From CAITSH01 sp945892985 (GTDB taxonomy: Bacteria; Pseudomonadota; Gammaproteobacteria; Burkholderiales; SG8-39): a stretch of DNA of 64,000 bases. Shown one piece after another: positions 52,257 through 60,617 of this stretch. Positions within the stretch are counted from its first letter, which is position 1. Each line of letters starts with the position of its first letter. The stretch covers positions 1-64,000 of the forward strand of contig CAMDDU010000008.1 of assembly GCA_945892985.1 (NCBI GenBank), read 5' to 3'. Both the position numbers and the translations under genes were made by a program. The notes under the pieces were generated by a model that saw only the letters and a list, made by a program, of their open reading frames with translations, had not been told where the DNA came from and ran no database searches.

Positions 52257-52305
52257 ATTATAGGTGTGCGTTGTCCCAAAATAAACATGTTTTCTCAATT
52301 TTGGG
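52257..52305. promoter_or_regulatory. pyrK promoter region with palindrome
   Basis: On the minus strand a consensus TATAAT (52262-52257) lies about 45 bases before the pyrK ATG. Just upstream, CCCAAAAT (52275-52282) and ATTTTGGG (52298-52305) form a perfect 8-bp inverted repeat with a 15-base spacer, a possible operator. On the plus strand the same hairpin is followed by ATTTTTG and could instead be a terminator. Confidence 0.5.
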
Positions 52306-52423
52306 ATTTTTGTGTTGATTCTCGTGCCAGGCCAAGCTGCGGCAGGGTAGGGCAGGGGACTGCGGTTTGGGGCGTAACCCGCGGCGGCGGCGACTGGTGC
52401 TCTGCCACGTGCCGGGGCCGGAT

Positions 52424-52459
52424 GTTGTGGCTTGGGTTGCGGTTTAGGTTGCGGCTTAG
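52424..52459. repeat. Three tandem 12-bp units at the end of the coiled-coil gene
   Basis: Units of the form GTTGYGGYTTRG start at 52424, 52436 and 52448. The third contains the stop codon of the gene at 52456. Copy-number change could alter the gene's C-terminus. Confidence 0.65.
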
Positions 52460-52863
52460 TGCAGCAGGTTCAGTAGCAGGCTTGAAGCGGCGATGAGCGC
52501 GCTTGCGCCCGTGACGACGGTGAGCCACAGCACGCGGCGGCGGGTGGCTTCGATGCGGGCGATTAACTGGGTGTTCTGCTCGGCGAGGGTCTTGATCACG
52601 CCGGAGGTGGCGAGCAACTGTTCGTGCAGGGTCGCGGTGGCGGCCTCGAGCGCGCCGATGTGCGCCTGTAGTTCGGCGATTTCGCCGGCAAAGGGTGCGT
52701 CGGCCGGCGCATCCGGCGTGGGGGCTGTACTTGGCGCGGCGGGCGGCATTTTCTTGGCGATGGTCGTCCACAGTTTTTTCGCGCCGTCGGCAACGGCGGG
52801 CGCGTTGCTCATGACTTCTTTCCAGGGAACGTTTTGCAATACCGAAAGCCAGCTTAGCGCCAT
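52456..52863 (-). CDS. Unknown protein with coiled coil and C-terminal membrane anchor
   Basis: 135 residues. Residues ~1-45 are a short helical start (WLSVLQNVPWKEVMSNAPAV) and ~40-58 a Pro/Ala-rich linker. Residues ~60-108 form a likely coiled coil (IAELQAHIGALEAATATL and HEQLLATSGVIKTLAEQN), and ~113-133 a hydrophobic anchor (LTVVTGASALIAASSLLL). I know no family. A decayed copy of the coiled-coil part lies at 22.6 kb. A role as a tail-anchored scaffold is only a guess. Confidence 0.75.
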   Translation of the reverse strand: MALSWLSVLQNVPWKEVMSNAPAVADGAKKLWTTIAKKMPPAAPSTAPTPDAPADAPFAGEIAELQAHIGALEAATATLHEQLLATSGVIKTLAEQNTQLIARIEATRRRVLWLTVVTGASALIAASSLLLNLLH

Positions 52864-52985
52864 GAGGGATGCCTTTGCGAGAGTGTGCGTGCGTGAACCA
52901 GGTTGCGCGGCGCCGGTACATCCGGCGTGAGCAGTGTGATAAGTGTAACTTTTGCCGCGTGATCCTTGTGCCCTGAATGCGTCGA

Positions 52986-53016
52986 CTGAAAAGTCGCGCC
53001 AGACGGGTGTTTTCAG
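52986..53016 (-). repeat. 31-bp dispersed palindromic repeat, copy 5
   Basis: Inverted ends CTGAAAA and TTTTCAG. Read on the minus strand it gives CACCCGTCTGGCGCGACTTT, close to the core of copy 1. It lies between the coiled-coil gene and the HNH nuclease gene. Confidence 0.65.
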
Positions 53017-53055
53017 ATTGTTGTTGCGACCAGGCCGGCGCGGCGGCGGGCGGTT

Positions 53056-53451
53056 TTATTTGTCCGGCTTGGGTTTGAGCAGGCCTTCGAGGGCGGCAAA
53101 GGGCCGGTGCGTGGCCGCGTTGGTGCCGCCGGCCTTGCGATCCGAGGCACCAGCCCCGGCGCCATCGCGGCCGGCGTGCTCGAGCAGGCGCGAATGTTCG
53201 TTGTCGTGGCAGTAGAGGCACAACAGCTCCCAGTTGCTGCCGTTGGGCGGGTTGTTGTCGTGGTTGCCGTCTTTGTGGTGCACGGTGAGCATGCGCAGGT
53301 CGGTGCCGGCGAACGCGCGCGCGCAACGGCCGCAGACATGCGGATAGAGTTTCATCGCTTGCGCGCGGTAGCCCTGCTCGCGCAGATCGCGCGCACGGCG
53401 CGCCTCGGCGACGATGCGGTCGAGCTTATTTTCCTCAGGCCGCGTCGCCAT
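53056..53451 (-). CDS. YajD-like HNH nuclease
   Basis: 131 residues from the ATG at 53451, which overlaps the exonuclease stop by 17 bases. Zinc-binding CGRC (HVCGRCARAF) and CLYC (ELLCLYCHDNEH) pairs flank the HNH core LTVHHKDGNHDNNPPNGSNW. The YajD group is a widespread, poorly studied HNH family. The C-terminal tail after ~95 is Gly/Ala-rich and variable. Its coupling to an RNase D-like gene suggests a shared nucleic-acid role. Confidence 0.9.
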   Translation of the reverse strand: MATRPEENKLDRIVAEARRARDLREQGYRAQAMKLYPHVCGRCARAFAGTDLRMLTVHHKDGNHDNNPPNGSNWELLCLYCHDNEHSRLLEHAGRDGAGAGASDRKAGGTNAATHRPFAALEGLLKPKPDK

Positions 53452-54091
53452 GGTCCCCCTCGATTGATGCCGCGCTCGTCGCGGCCGGCAGTGCGCCATC
53501 GCGCAGGCGATTGAGGCCGTTGAAGACGCACAGCGCGGCATAGGCATCGTTCGCGGCGTAGAGCCGCTGCCTGTCATCGAGTTGCGCGGCCGCCCAGTTG
53601 GAGGTGGTCACCCGTTTGGATTTGTGGAATTTCCGGCCAAGCACGATGGCCACGCCGGCGCGCACGCCGGTGCTGCCGCGGTAGCCGTTTTTTGAGAATA
53701 CGCTGTTCAGGTCGAGCAAGGCGCCCATGGTCACGCCGAGTTTGTTCTGAATATGGCTGCGATCCGACCCGAGGCCAAAGCCGACCTTGAGCACGTCCTC
53801 GGAGGCGAGCAGTTCGGCCAGCAGGCGCCGGCCCTCCTCGCGGTGCAGTTGAAACAGGAAGGCCTTGCTGCGCGTGGCAAACTGCACGACGTGCGGGCCG
53901 TTGTTGACCGTGGTCTTGAGGAACACCGGCTTTGATTCGGAATCAAAGCCGACGATTTTTTCGGCGCGGATCTCGCTTGCCGCAGATTCAAACTGCTGCA
54001 GCGTGGCCGGCGTGACGATGCGATCGAGTGAAAGACCCTCGAACGGATCGAGCAAGCCGGTTTCCTCCTTGCCTGGCGCGGGTATTCGCAT
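53435..54091 (-). CDS. 3'-5' exonuclease of the RNase D/DnaQ-like fold
   Basis: 218 residues with the DEDD-type core: Exo I VGFDSESKPVF (Asp and Glu), Exo II region LKVGFGLGSDRSHI and Exo III YAANDAYAALCVFNGL (Asp-Ala-Tyr, DEDDy type). It lacks the HRDC domains of full RNase D, so it is a single-domain exonuclease of the kind often annotated as 3'-5' exonuclease. It starts at 54091 and overlaps the HNH gene by 17 bases. Confidence 0.9.
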   Translation of the reverse strand: MRIPAPGKEETGLLDPFEGLSLDRIVTPATLQQFESAASEIRAEKIVGFDSESKPVFLKTTVNNGPHVVQFATRSKAFLFQLHREEGRRLLAELLASEDVLKVGFGLGSDRSHIQNKLGVTMGALLDLNSVFSKNGYRGSTGVRAGVAIVLGRKFHKSKRVTTSNWAAAQLDDRQRLYAANDAYAALCVFNGLNRLRDGALPAATSAASIEGDHGDAA

Positions 54092-54146
54092 CAGGGCGCA
54101 AAGCGCAGGTTTATTTTTTCCATGTAGTCGCGGCCGCCACCGGCGC

Positions 54147-54836
54147 TTAGCGTGGCGCCGTCACCGCGCGTTTGAGCTCTTCCATCGCGCGCTCGAACAG
54201 CCACTCGACCGGATAGTACAAAAAGGTCGCGCCAAGGGCGCGGAAGGCCGCAATGTCGGCGAACCGACCGGGCATGCCGAAGGGCCGGCCCGCCGCGCGC
54301 ATGTGCGCCGCCACCTCGGCGATGGCCTGCTCGACATCGGGGGTGCGCGCGCCGCGCTTGCCGGTCATCTCGTAGGAAAGGTCGTTGGGGCCGATGAGGA
54401 TGACGTCCACGCCGGGCACCGCTGCCATTGCGCCGGCCTGCTTGACGGCGGCTTTGGTCTCGATTTGCACCACCACCAGTTTGTTCGCCGCGGCATCGCC
54501 GCAGGCGTAGCGCACGAGCTCGACGATGGCCGCCGCCTCCTCGGCCGAATCGACGTGCGGCACGACGATGCCGTCGACCTTGCGGTCAAGGTAGCGCACC
54601 AGCACCTCGGGCGCCTTGGACCAGCTGCGCACCACGCAGGGCAGGCCGGCGGCGCGCGAGGCGCGGATCAGGTCGGTGGCGGCGTCCAGGCCTATGCCGG
54701 TACGCTCGCAATCGATGAAGGCGACATCGGCGCCCAGCTTGGCCAGGGGCTCGATGATGTCGGCGTTGTGCCCGCCTATGTTGACCGCGATGGCGACCTC
54801 GCCACGGCGCATTTTTTCTTTAAGCTTGGAAGTCAT
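54147..54836 (-). CDS. HpcH/HpaI-family aldolase
   Basis: 229 residues from the ATG at 54836. The TIM-barrel class II pyruvate aldolase family is recognised from KLGADVAFIDCERTG, VRSWSKAPEVLVRYLD, VDGIVVPHVDSAEEA, the metal-binding VVVQIETKAAV and LIGPNDLSYEM. It cleaves or forms 4-hydroxy-2-oxo acids, typically the last step of a meta-cleavage pathway. It overlaps the amidohydrolase gene by 17 bases. Confidence 0.92.
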   Translation of the reverse strand: MTSKLKEKMRRGEVAIAVNIGGHNADIIEPLAKLGADVAFIDCERTGIGLDAATDLIRASRAAGLPCVVRSWSKAPEVLVRYLDRKVDGIVVPHVDSAEEAAAIVELVRYACGDAAANKLVVVQIETKAAVKQAGAMAAVPGVDVILIGPNDLSYEMTGKRGARTPDVEQAIAEVAAHMRAAGRPFGMPGRFADIAAFRALGATFLYYPVEWLFERAMEELKRAVTAPR

Positions 54837-55737
54837 AGACCTTTGCCGGGTTGTCCACAAGAATGCGTTTGCGCATTGCCGCGTCGGGGAAGCATTTTGA
54901 AAACACCTCCAAGAGGTCACCGTCGTTGGGCATCGCCGATTTGATGAATACGTGCGGCCAGTCGCTGCCCCACATCAGGCGCTCGGGCACCGCGTCGGCC
55001 AGCGCCTGCGCGAAGGGTGTCGTGTCCGGGTAGGGCATGGCGCTCAGCGTGAGGCGGTAAGGCGCGGTGAGTTTCACCCATGCCTTGCCGTCGCGCATCA
55101 GGCGCAGCAGCGCGGCAAAGCCGGGCGTCTCCAAGCCTGCGGCCACCGGCACATAGCCCAGATGCCCGAACACCATGTCCACCGGAAAGTCCGCGAGCTG
55201 TTGGTCGAGCTGCGGAAACTCGTTGACGTGCATCAGGAATTCGATGTGCCAGCCCATGGGCTTGATGCGTTGTGCCAGCGCGCGCAGCTCATCGAGTGGC
55301 AGCTGGCCCTTGTTGGTCTTGAGGTCGACGATGTTGGCGCGCAGGCCGCGCACGCCGGCCGCGTGCAGGCGCTCCAGTTCGGTCTGCGGTGCGTCGAAGG
55401 GCACGACGGCCACGCCGCGCAGGCGCTTGGGATCGAGCGCCAGTGCATCGAGCATGGCGCGGTTGTCATTGCCATAAATGCTCGGCTGTACCAGCACGCC
55501 GCGCTCGATGCCCAGGACGTCGAGCATGTGCCGGTAGTCCTGCGGGCTCGCCTCCGGCGGCGTGTAGAGCCGCTCGGCGATCAGCGGGTAGCGGTTTTGC
55601 GGGCCGCAGACGTGCGCGTGCACATCGCAGGCGTGCGCGGGCAGGGCCTCGGCCGCTCGTTTGGGCGCGGGGTCGTGCGGCGCGCAGTCGGGCGCTGTGA
55701 AGCGGGGCGGCGCGAAGCCGGGTGGTGTCGTGGTCAT
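54820..55737 (-). CDS. Amidohydrolase-2 family hydrolase (2-pyrone-4,6-dicarboxylate lactonase-like)
   Basis: 305 residues from the ATG at 55737. HxH metal motif in CDVHAHVCGP, a His in VFGHLGYVP, and the catalytic Asp in MWGSDWPH; DGKAWVKLTAPYRL and DNPAKVYDF are typical of the LigI-like group. These enzymes open lactones such as 2-pyrone-4,6-dicarboxylate or decarboxylate aromatic acids. With the downstream aldolase it fits a protocatechuate/gallate-type lower pathway. Confidence 0.9.
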   Translation of the reverse strand: MTTTPPGFAPPRFTAPDCAPHDPAPKRAAEALPAHACDVHAHVCGPQNRYPLIAERLYTPPEASPQDYRHMLDVLGIERGVLVQPSIYGNDNRAMLDALALDPKRLRGVAVVPFDAPQTELERLHAAGVRGLRANIVDLKTNKGQLPLDELRALAQRIKPMGWHIEFLMHVNEFPQLDQQLADFPVDMVFGHLGYVPVAAGLETPGFAALLRLMRDGKAWVKLTAPYRLTLSAMPYPDTTPFAQALADAVPERLMWGSDWPHVFIKSAMPNDGDLLEVFSKCFPDAAMRKRILVDNPAKVYDFQA

Positions 55738-55744
55738 GGCGATC

Positions 55745-55928
55745 CTAGTCGATTTTTGCACCGGATTCTTTGACGACCTTGGTCCACTTGCCGACCTCGT
55801 TTTTCCGCGGCACTTCCGGTGTAAAGCCTGTGCCAAGCCGGCGGAAGCGAACGCGTCGATGGTAACCCTGAACGAGGGTCAAATCAATCGCGCGCGTCCC
55901 GGTCGGCGTTGCTGCACCGCCGGTGCGT
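55745..55928 (-). pseudogene. C-terminal relic of a Bug receptor gene
   Basis: Just before the stop TAG (55745-55747) the minus frame reads NEVGKWTKVVKESGAKID, the typical last residues of Bug receptors; the intact neighbour ends FARWTKVVKDADIKLD. Sequence upstream, to 55928, no longer reads as a receptor. It looks like the remains of a tandem receptor copy removed by deletion. Confidence 0.7.
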
Positions 55929-56915
55929 TCAGTCGAGCTTGATGTCGGCGTCCTTCACGACCTTGGTCCAACGCGCGAAATCTTCCTTGATGTAAGCGGA
56001 GAATTGTTCCGCCGTGCTTGGCGACGGGTCCAGCGCGATGCCGGCGAAGCGCTCGCGCGTAGCGGGCATGGTCAGCACCTTGGCGATGGCGGCGTTGAGC
56101 TTTTCAATAATATCGGCGGGTGTGCCGGCCGGCGCGAGCACACCGGTGATGTTGGTCACCACGTAATCGGACACACCGGATTCCTTCATTGTCGGAACAT
56201 CCGGCAGCAGCGCATTGCGCGTTTCGGAGGTTACGGCGAGCGCGCGTATTTTTCCCGACTTGATGGCCGCGACCGAACTGGAGAGCTGGTCGAACAGCAG
56301 GTTGACCTGACCGGCGACGAGGTCCACACCGGCCGGGCCGCCGCCCTTGTACGGGACGTGGATGAAGCGCGTGCCGGTTATCGCCTGGAACAGCTCGCCG
56401 ACGAGATGGTTGGAGCTGCCGGTGCCGCCCGAGGCCATGCTGATCTTGCCCGGCGAGGCCTTGGCCAGCGCGATCAACTCCGCCACGGTTTTCGCCGGGA
56501 GCGAAGGGTGCACCACCAGCACGAACGGCGTGGTCGCCACCAGACTGACCGGCGCGAAATCGCGCACCGGGTGATACGAGATCTTCGGATACAGACTGGG
56601 CGCCACGCTCACCGTGCTGTTCGATCCCATCATCAGCGTGTAGCCGTCGGGTGCGGATTTGGCCACGACCTCGGCGCCGATGATACCGCCCGCGCCGACG
56701 CGGTTCTCGACGAGGACATTGCGCCCCAGCAGTTCGGACATGCCGGGCGCGATCTGGCGTGCGGTGATGTCGACATTGCCGCCGGCGGCGAAGGGGACGA
56801 TCAACCGTATCGGTTTGTTCGGGTAGGGCTGCGCCAGCGCTGTGGCCGCTAATGCCAGTGCGGCCAGTGCGGCCAAGGCCATTCCCATATTCGTGACAAT
56901 CATTTTCGTTTTCAT
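55929..56915 (-). CDS. Bug-family periplasmic solute receptor
   Basis: 328 residues from the ATG at 56915, preceded by GGAGGAAAC. Signal peptide is Ala-rich (LAALAALALAATALA), followed by QPYPNKPIRLIVPFAAGG. Bug segments: VENRVGAGGIIGAEV, APDGYTLMMGSN and FIHVPYKGGGPAGVDL. It sits between the sodium:solute symporter gene and the amidohydrolase/aldolase pair and probably recognises their aromatic-derived acid. Confidence 0.93.
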   Translation of the reverse strand: MKTKMIVTNMGMALAALAALALAATALAQPYPNKPIRLIVPFAAGGNVDITARQIAPGMSELLGRNVLVENRVGAGGIIGAEVVAKSAPDGYTLMMGSNSTVSVAPSLYPKISYHPVRDFAPVSLVATTPFVLVVHPSLPAKTVAELIALAKASPGKISMASGGTGSSNHLVGELFQAITGTRFIHVPYKGGGPAGVDLVAGQVNLLFDQLSSSVAAIKSGKIRALAVTSETRNALLPDVPTMKESGVSDYVVTNITGVLAPAGTPADIIEKLNAAIAKVLTMPATRERFAGIALDPSPSTAEQFSAYIKEDFARWTKVVKDADIKLD

Positions 56916-56998
56916 GTTTCCTCCGGACAAGTTGCTGGTTTGAATGTGCAGGGGAATCCGGGCCTGCCCGGGCGCCCCTGCCGGTTTTGTATGATCGC

Positions 56999-57029
56999 CT
57001 GCAAACCCGCGCCAGTCGGGCATTTCCAG
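56999..57029 (-). repeat. 31-bp dispersed palindromic repeat, copy 4
   Basis: On the minus strand it reads CTGGAAATGCCCGACTGGCG at its start, nearly the same as copy 1, and ends GGGTTTGCAG. It lies between the symporter and Bug genes. Confidence 0.7.
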
Positions 57030-57091
57030 CTTGTTGTCATGGGGGATGATGCCCGCCGGTCCATGTGTCCTGGTGTCTTGGTGTCCTGGCG

Positions 57092-58588
57092 TCAGTGCGG
57101 TTTGTTGTGATGCAAGCCCGGGCCCGGAACGTGTTCGGTGAAGGCGGCGGCATGGTGGGCGTGGGCGGGATGTTCGGGCACTTTGTGGCCGACGCGCTGC
57201 GGCAGCAGCGAGCCGATGAGCATGCCGGCGATGGCCGCGAGCAGGCCCACCAGCTGCGCCGGCCAGATATCGCTTCGCACCAGTGTTTCGAACAGGATCC
57301 AGGTCAGCAGGCCGGCGCCGATGGCGTAGTAGGCGCCCTGCGTGGTGGCGCGCTTCCAGTAGAGCCCGAAGGCCAGGGGAACGAAGGCCGCCACCAGAGT
57401 GATCTTGTAGGCGCTCTCGACCATCTGGAATATCGTCGATTTGCTGTTGAGCGCAAACGCCAGCACGATGCCGGCAAAGACCACGATGGTGATGCGCATT
57501 ACGCGCAACAGTGTGTGGTCTTTCATGTTGGGCGCAAAGCCGCGGACGATATTTTCGGAGAACGACACCGAGGGCGCGAGCAGCGTCGCCGAGGAACAAC
57601 TCATGATGGCGGCCAGCAAGGCACCAAAAAAAATCACCTGCGCAAACACCGGCGTGTGCTGCAGGATCAGCGTCGGCAGCACCAGTTGCGAGTCGGTTTC
57701 AACCAGCGCGCCGAACACCTTGGGGTCAACCATGGTCGCGGCGTAGGCGAGAAACATCGGCACAAAGGCGAAAAAGAAGTAAATCGAACCGCCCAGCACC
57801 GAGCCGCGCACCGCGGTGTTCTCGTCCTTGGCCGAGGTGATGCGCTGGAACACGTCCTGTTGCGGGATGGAGCCGAGCATCATGGTCACCCAGGCGCCGA
57901 AGAAGGGAATCCACACCTCGTAGCCGCCCTGCGGGAAAAAACTCAGTTTTCCCGCCGCGGAGGCGTGCTCGATCACCGCGCCAACGCCGCCGGTGAGACC
58001 GCTGATGACCCAGCCGATGAAGAGCATGCCGGCCATGACGACGATCATCTGGATGAAGTCGAGCACCGCCACCGACAGCATGCCCCCTAGCACCGTGTAG
58101 GTGAGCACGATGCCCGCGCCCAGCACCATGCCCGCCGGCTGGCTGATCATGCCGGCGGTGACGACGTTGAACACCAGGCCGAGCGCCTTGATCTGCGCCG
58201 ACACCCAGCCGAGATACGAGGCGACGATGCAGAGCGTGGTCACGACCTCGACCGGGCGGTTGTAGCGCTGGCGGTAATAGTCGCCTATGGTCAGCAGGTT
58301 CATGCGGTAGAGCTTGCGAGCGAAAAACAGGCCGGCAAAAATCAGGCACAACGACGAGCCGAAGGGGTCGGCGACGACGCCGCCGAGGCCGTCCTTGACG
58401 AACGTGGCGGAGATGCCCAGCACCGTCTCGGCGCCGAACCAGGTGGCAAACACCGTGGCGGTGACCACCGGCAGCGGCAGGTGGCGGCCGGCGACGGCGA
58501 AGTCCTTGGTGTTGTGGACACGCGAGCCGGCGTACAGGCCTATGCCTATGGAGACGATCAGGTACAGCACGACAAAGGTGATCAGCAT
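57092..58588 (-). CDS. Sodium:solute symporter (SSS) family transporter
   Basis: 498 residues with about 13 hydrophobic helices. Family segments are LYAGSRVHNTKDFAVAGRHL, FATWFGAETVLGISA, GDYYRQRYNRPVEV, GGMLSVAVLDFIQMIVVMAG, and the sodium-site region SCSSATLLAPSVSFSENI. The His-rich C-terminal tail (HAHHAAAF, HHNKPH) is unusual. It probably imports the acid used by the downstream catabolic genes. No clear ribosome site before the ATG at 58588. Confidence 0.93.
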   Translation of the reverse strand: MLITFVVLYLIVSIGIGLYAGSRVHNTKDFAVAGRHLPLPVVTATVFATWFGAETVLGISATFVKDGLGGVVADPFGSSLCLIFAGLFFARKLYRMNLLTIGDYYRQRYNRPVEVVTTLCIVASYLGWVSAQIKALGLVFNVVTAGMISQPAGMVLGAGIVLTYTVLGGMLSVAVLDFIQMIVVMAGMLFIGWVISGLTGGVGAVIEHASAAGKLSFFPQGGYEVWIPFFGAWVTMMLGSIPQQDVFQRITSAKDENTAVRGSVLGGSIYFFFAFVPMFLAYAATMVDPKVFGALVETDSQLVLPTLILQHTPVFAQVIFFGALLAAIMSCSSATLLAPSVSFSENIVRGFAPNMKDHTLLRVMRITIVVFAGIVLAFALNSKSTIFQMVESAYKITLVAAFVPLAFGLYWKRATTQGAYYAIGAGLLTWILFETLVRSDIWPAQLVGLLAAIAGMLIGSLLPQRVGHKVPEHPAHAHHAAAFTEHVPGPGLHHNKPH

Positions 58589-58757
58589 GCCCGCGGGCCC
58601 CTTGCGTTGTGGAAAGAAGTAGTGAAAAAACTTTGCGGAAAGCGCTGCGGGAATTATAGCGAGGCGCGTCGGACGCGCAATCTGACGCGCAATCGGGCGT
58701 GGTGTGCATTCAAACCTGCCGCATCAAAGCGGGCACAGCGAGCCTGATGCAGAAAAC

Positions 58758-60401
58758 CTATTGCAGCAACAGGTAAATTAGGAGGCCCAGTTGCGTCGCC
58801 AGCAGCACTGCGATCCACACCAGCGCCCCCGATTGGCGCGCCTGTTCCCGCAGCAGTTGCGCGGTGGCGCGCTCGAGCTGCCCGGCGCGGTCTTCGGCCA
58901 GCAGGCGGTGGGCGAGACGCGGTACTTGCGGCAACATCGTCGCCCAGGTTGGCGCCTCTTGTTTGAGCGCGCGCAGCAGGCCGCGCCAGCCGAGCTGCTC
59001 GTCCATCCAGCGTTCGAGGTAGGGTTTGGCGGTTTTCCACAGGTCGAGCCCGGGGTCGAGATCGCGGCCCAGGCCCTCGATATTGAGCAGGGTTTTTTGC
59101 AGCATCACCAGTTGTGGCTGGATCTCCACGCCAAAGCGGCGCGAGGTCTGGAACAGGCGCAGCAGCACCATGCCGAACTTGATCTGCGACAGCGGACGGT
59201 CGAATATGGGCTCGCACACCGAACGGATCGCCGCCTCGAGCTCGTCGACGCGCGTGTCGGGCGGCACCCAACCCGACTCAAGGTGGACCTCGGCGACGCG
59301 CTTGTAGTCGCGGTTGAAGAAGGCGAGGAAGTTGCGCGCGAGGTAATGTTTGTCGGTATCGGTGAGTGTGCCCATGATGCCGAAATCGAGGGCGATGTAC
59401 TGGCCCAACTTGCCCTCTTCGGTGGCGACCTGGATGTTGCCCGGGTGCATGTCGGCGTGAAAAAAGCCGTCGCGGAACACCTGCGTGAAAAAGATCTCCA
59501 CACCGGCGCGGGCGAGTGCGGGAATATCCACGCCCTTGGCGCGCAGCTTGTCGACTTGGCTGATCGGCGTGCCGTGCATGCGCTGCATCGTCATCACCGT
59601 CGGGCGGCACCAATCCCAGTAAATTTCTGGCACCGCCATCAGCGGCGAGCCGGCGAAATTGCGCCGCAGCTGCGAGGCGTTGGCCGCTTCGCGCATCAGG
59701 TCGAGCTCATCGTGCAAGTGCTTGGAGAATTCGCCCACCACCTCGCGCGGTTTGAGGCGTTTGCCGTCGGCCCACAGCGACTCCATCAGGCCGGCGGCGA
59801 TATCCAGCAGCGCGACGTCCTTGTCGATTAGCGGCGCGATGCCCGGGCGCAGGATCTTGATCGCCACTTCCCTGCCGGCGTTGGGGCCATCGCGCAGCAC
59901 GGCAAAGTGCACCTGCGCCACCGAGGCGCTGGCCACCGGCTCGGCTTGGAAGTCGGTGAAGATGGTTTCTATCGAGTAACCGAAGGCGCGTTCGATTTCG
60001 GCGCGCGCATGGGCGGCGGGGAATGGCGGCACCTGGTCTTGCAGCTTGGCCAACTCCTCGGCGAGGTCCTCGGGCAGCAGGTCGCGGCGCGTCGACAGCA
60101 CCTGGCCAAACTTGACGAAGATCGGGCCGAGCGCTTCCAGCGCCTGGCGCAGGCGCGCCGCGCGCGGCTGGGCAAAACTGCGCCGCGGCAGCGCCGCGCG
60201 GATGAACACGGCGAGCCGGCCGCTGGGCGTGGCGGCGAGCAAAAACTCTTCGAGACCGAAGCGAAGCGCTACGGAAATGATACGTAACAGGCGCAGAAGA
60301 CGAATCAAGTGGGAAGGGGCACGAAGAGGCGAAGCAGCGAATTTACCAGAAGCGGGCGCCGTACCGAGGGCGGATGCGCCTGGTGACAGGGCACCTTGCA
60401 C
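58758..60401 (-). CDS. ubiB: UbiB ubiquinone biosynthesis kinase-like protein
   Basis: Up to 547 residues from a GTG at 60401; a TTG at 60308 that begins IRLLRLLRIISVALRFGLEE is a likely real start, since the first ~31 residues are low-complexity. ABC1/ADCK atypical kinase: KxGQ motif FVKFGQVLSTRRDLLPEDL, Ala-rich loop EPVASASVAQVH, Lys in VAIKILRPG, catalytic HADMHPGN and metal DFG. A C-terminal hydrophobic anchor (IAVLLATQLGLLIYLLL) ends the protein. Required for ubiquinone synthesis in bacteria. Confidence 0.93.
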   Translation of the reverse strand: MQGALSPGASALGTAPASGKFAASPLRAPSHLIRLLRLLRIISVALRFGLEEFLLAATPSGRLAVFIRAALPRRSFAQPRAARLRQALEALGPIFVKFGQVLSTRRDLLPEDLAEELAKLQDQVPPFPAAHARAEIERAFGYSIETIFTDFQAEPVASASVAQVHFAVLRDGPNAGREVAIKILRPGIAPLIDKDVALLDIAAGLMESLWADGKRLKPREVVGEFSKHLHDELDLMREAANASQLRRNFAGSPLMAVPEIYWDWCRPTVMTMQRMHGTPISQVDKLRAKGVDIPALARAGVEIFFTQVFRDGFFHADMHPGNIQVATEEGKLGQYIALDFGIMGTLTDTDKHYLARNFLAFFNRDYKRVAEVHLESGWVPPDTRVDELEAAIRSVCEPIFDRPLSQIKFGMVLLRLFQTSRRFGVEIQPQLVMLQKTLLNIEGLGRDLDPGLDLWKTAKPYLERWMDEQLGWRGLLRALKQEAPTWATMLPQVPRLAHRLLAEDRAGQLERATAQLLREQARQSGALVWIAVLLATQLGLLIYLLLQ

Positions 60402-60587
60402 CCACGCCCGAGCGCTTGCCCGAACAAGGGGTGGGTGCAGCGACCATACGCCGCGCCACGATTCTGCGCCCAGCCCTTGCGTGAAGGCCGAACGTTAGCA
60501 GGCGGTTGAAAAATACCTATCCTAGATGAACATATCGCAACCGGGATTCACGCTTCCCCCTCAACAGCCTGATTCTGGGGATCTAAA

Positions 60588-60607
60588 GGGGGCATCGCCC
60601 CCTTTTT
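60588..60607. terminator. Intrinsic-type terminator after the 2OG oxygenase gene
   Basis: GGGGGC-atc-GCCCCC (60588-60602) followed on the plus strand by TTTTT. It is 15 bases beyond the stop of the leftward oxygenase gene; in that direction the hairpin is followed by TTTAG. It probably ends the oxygenase-Bug operon. Confidence 0.6.
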
Positions 60608-60617
60608 CAACACCCTG

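Noticed and set aside
55929..57599. A 556-codon frame that joins the Bug receptor to upstream sequence
   Set aside because: The upstream 200 codons are a shadow of the symporter gene. GGAGGAAAC before the ATG at 56915 and a signal peptide fix the true start.
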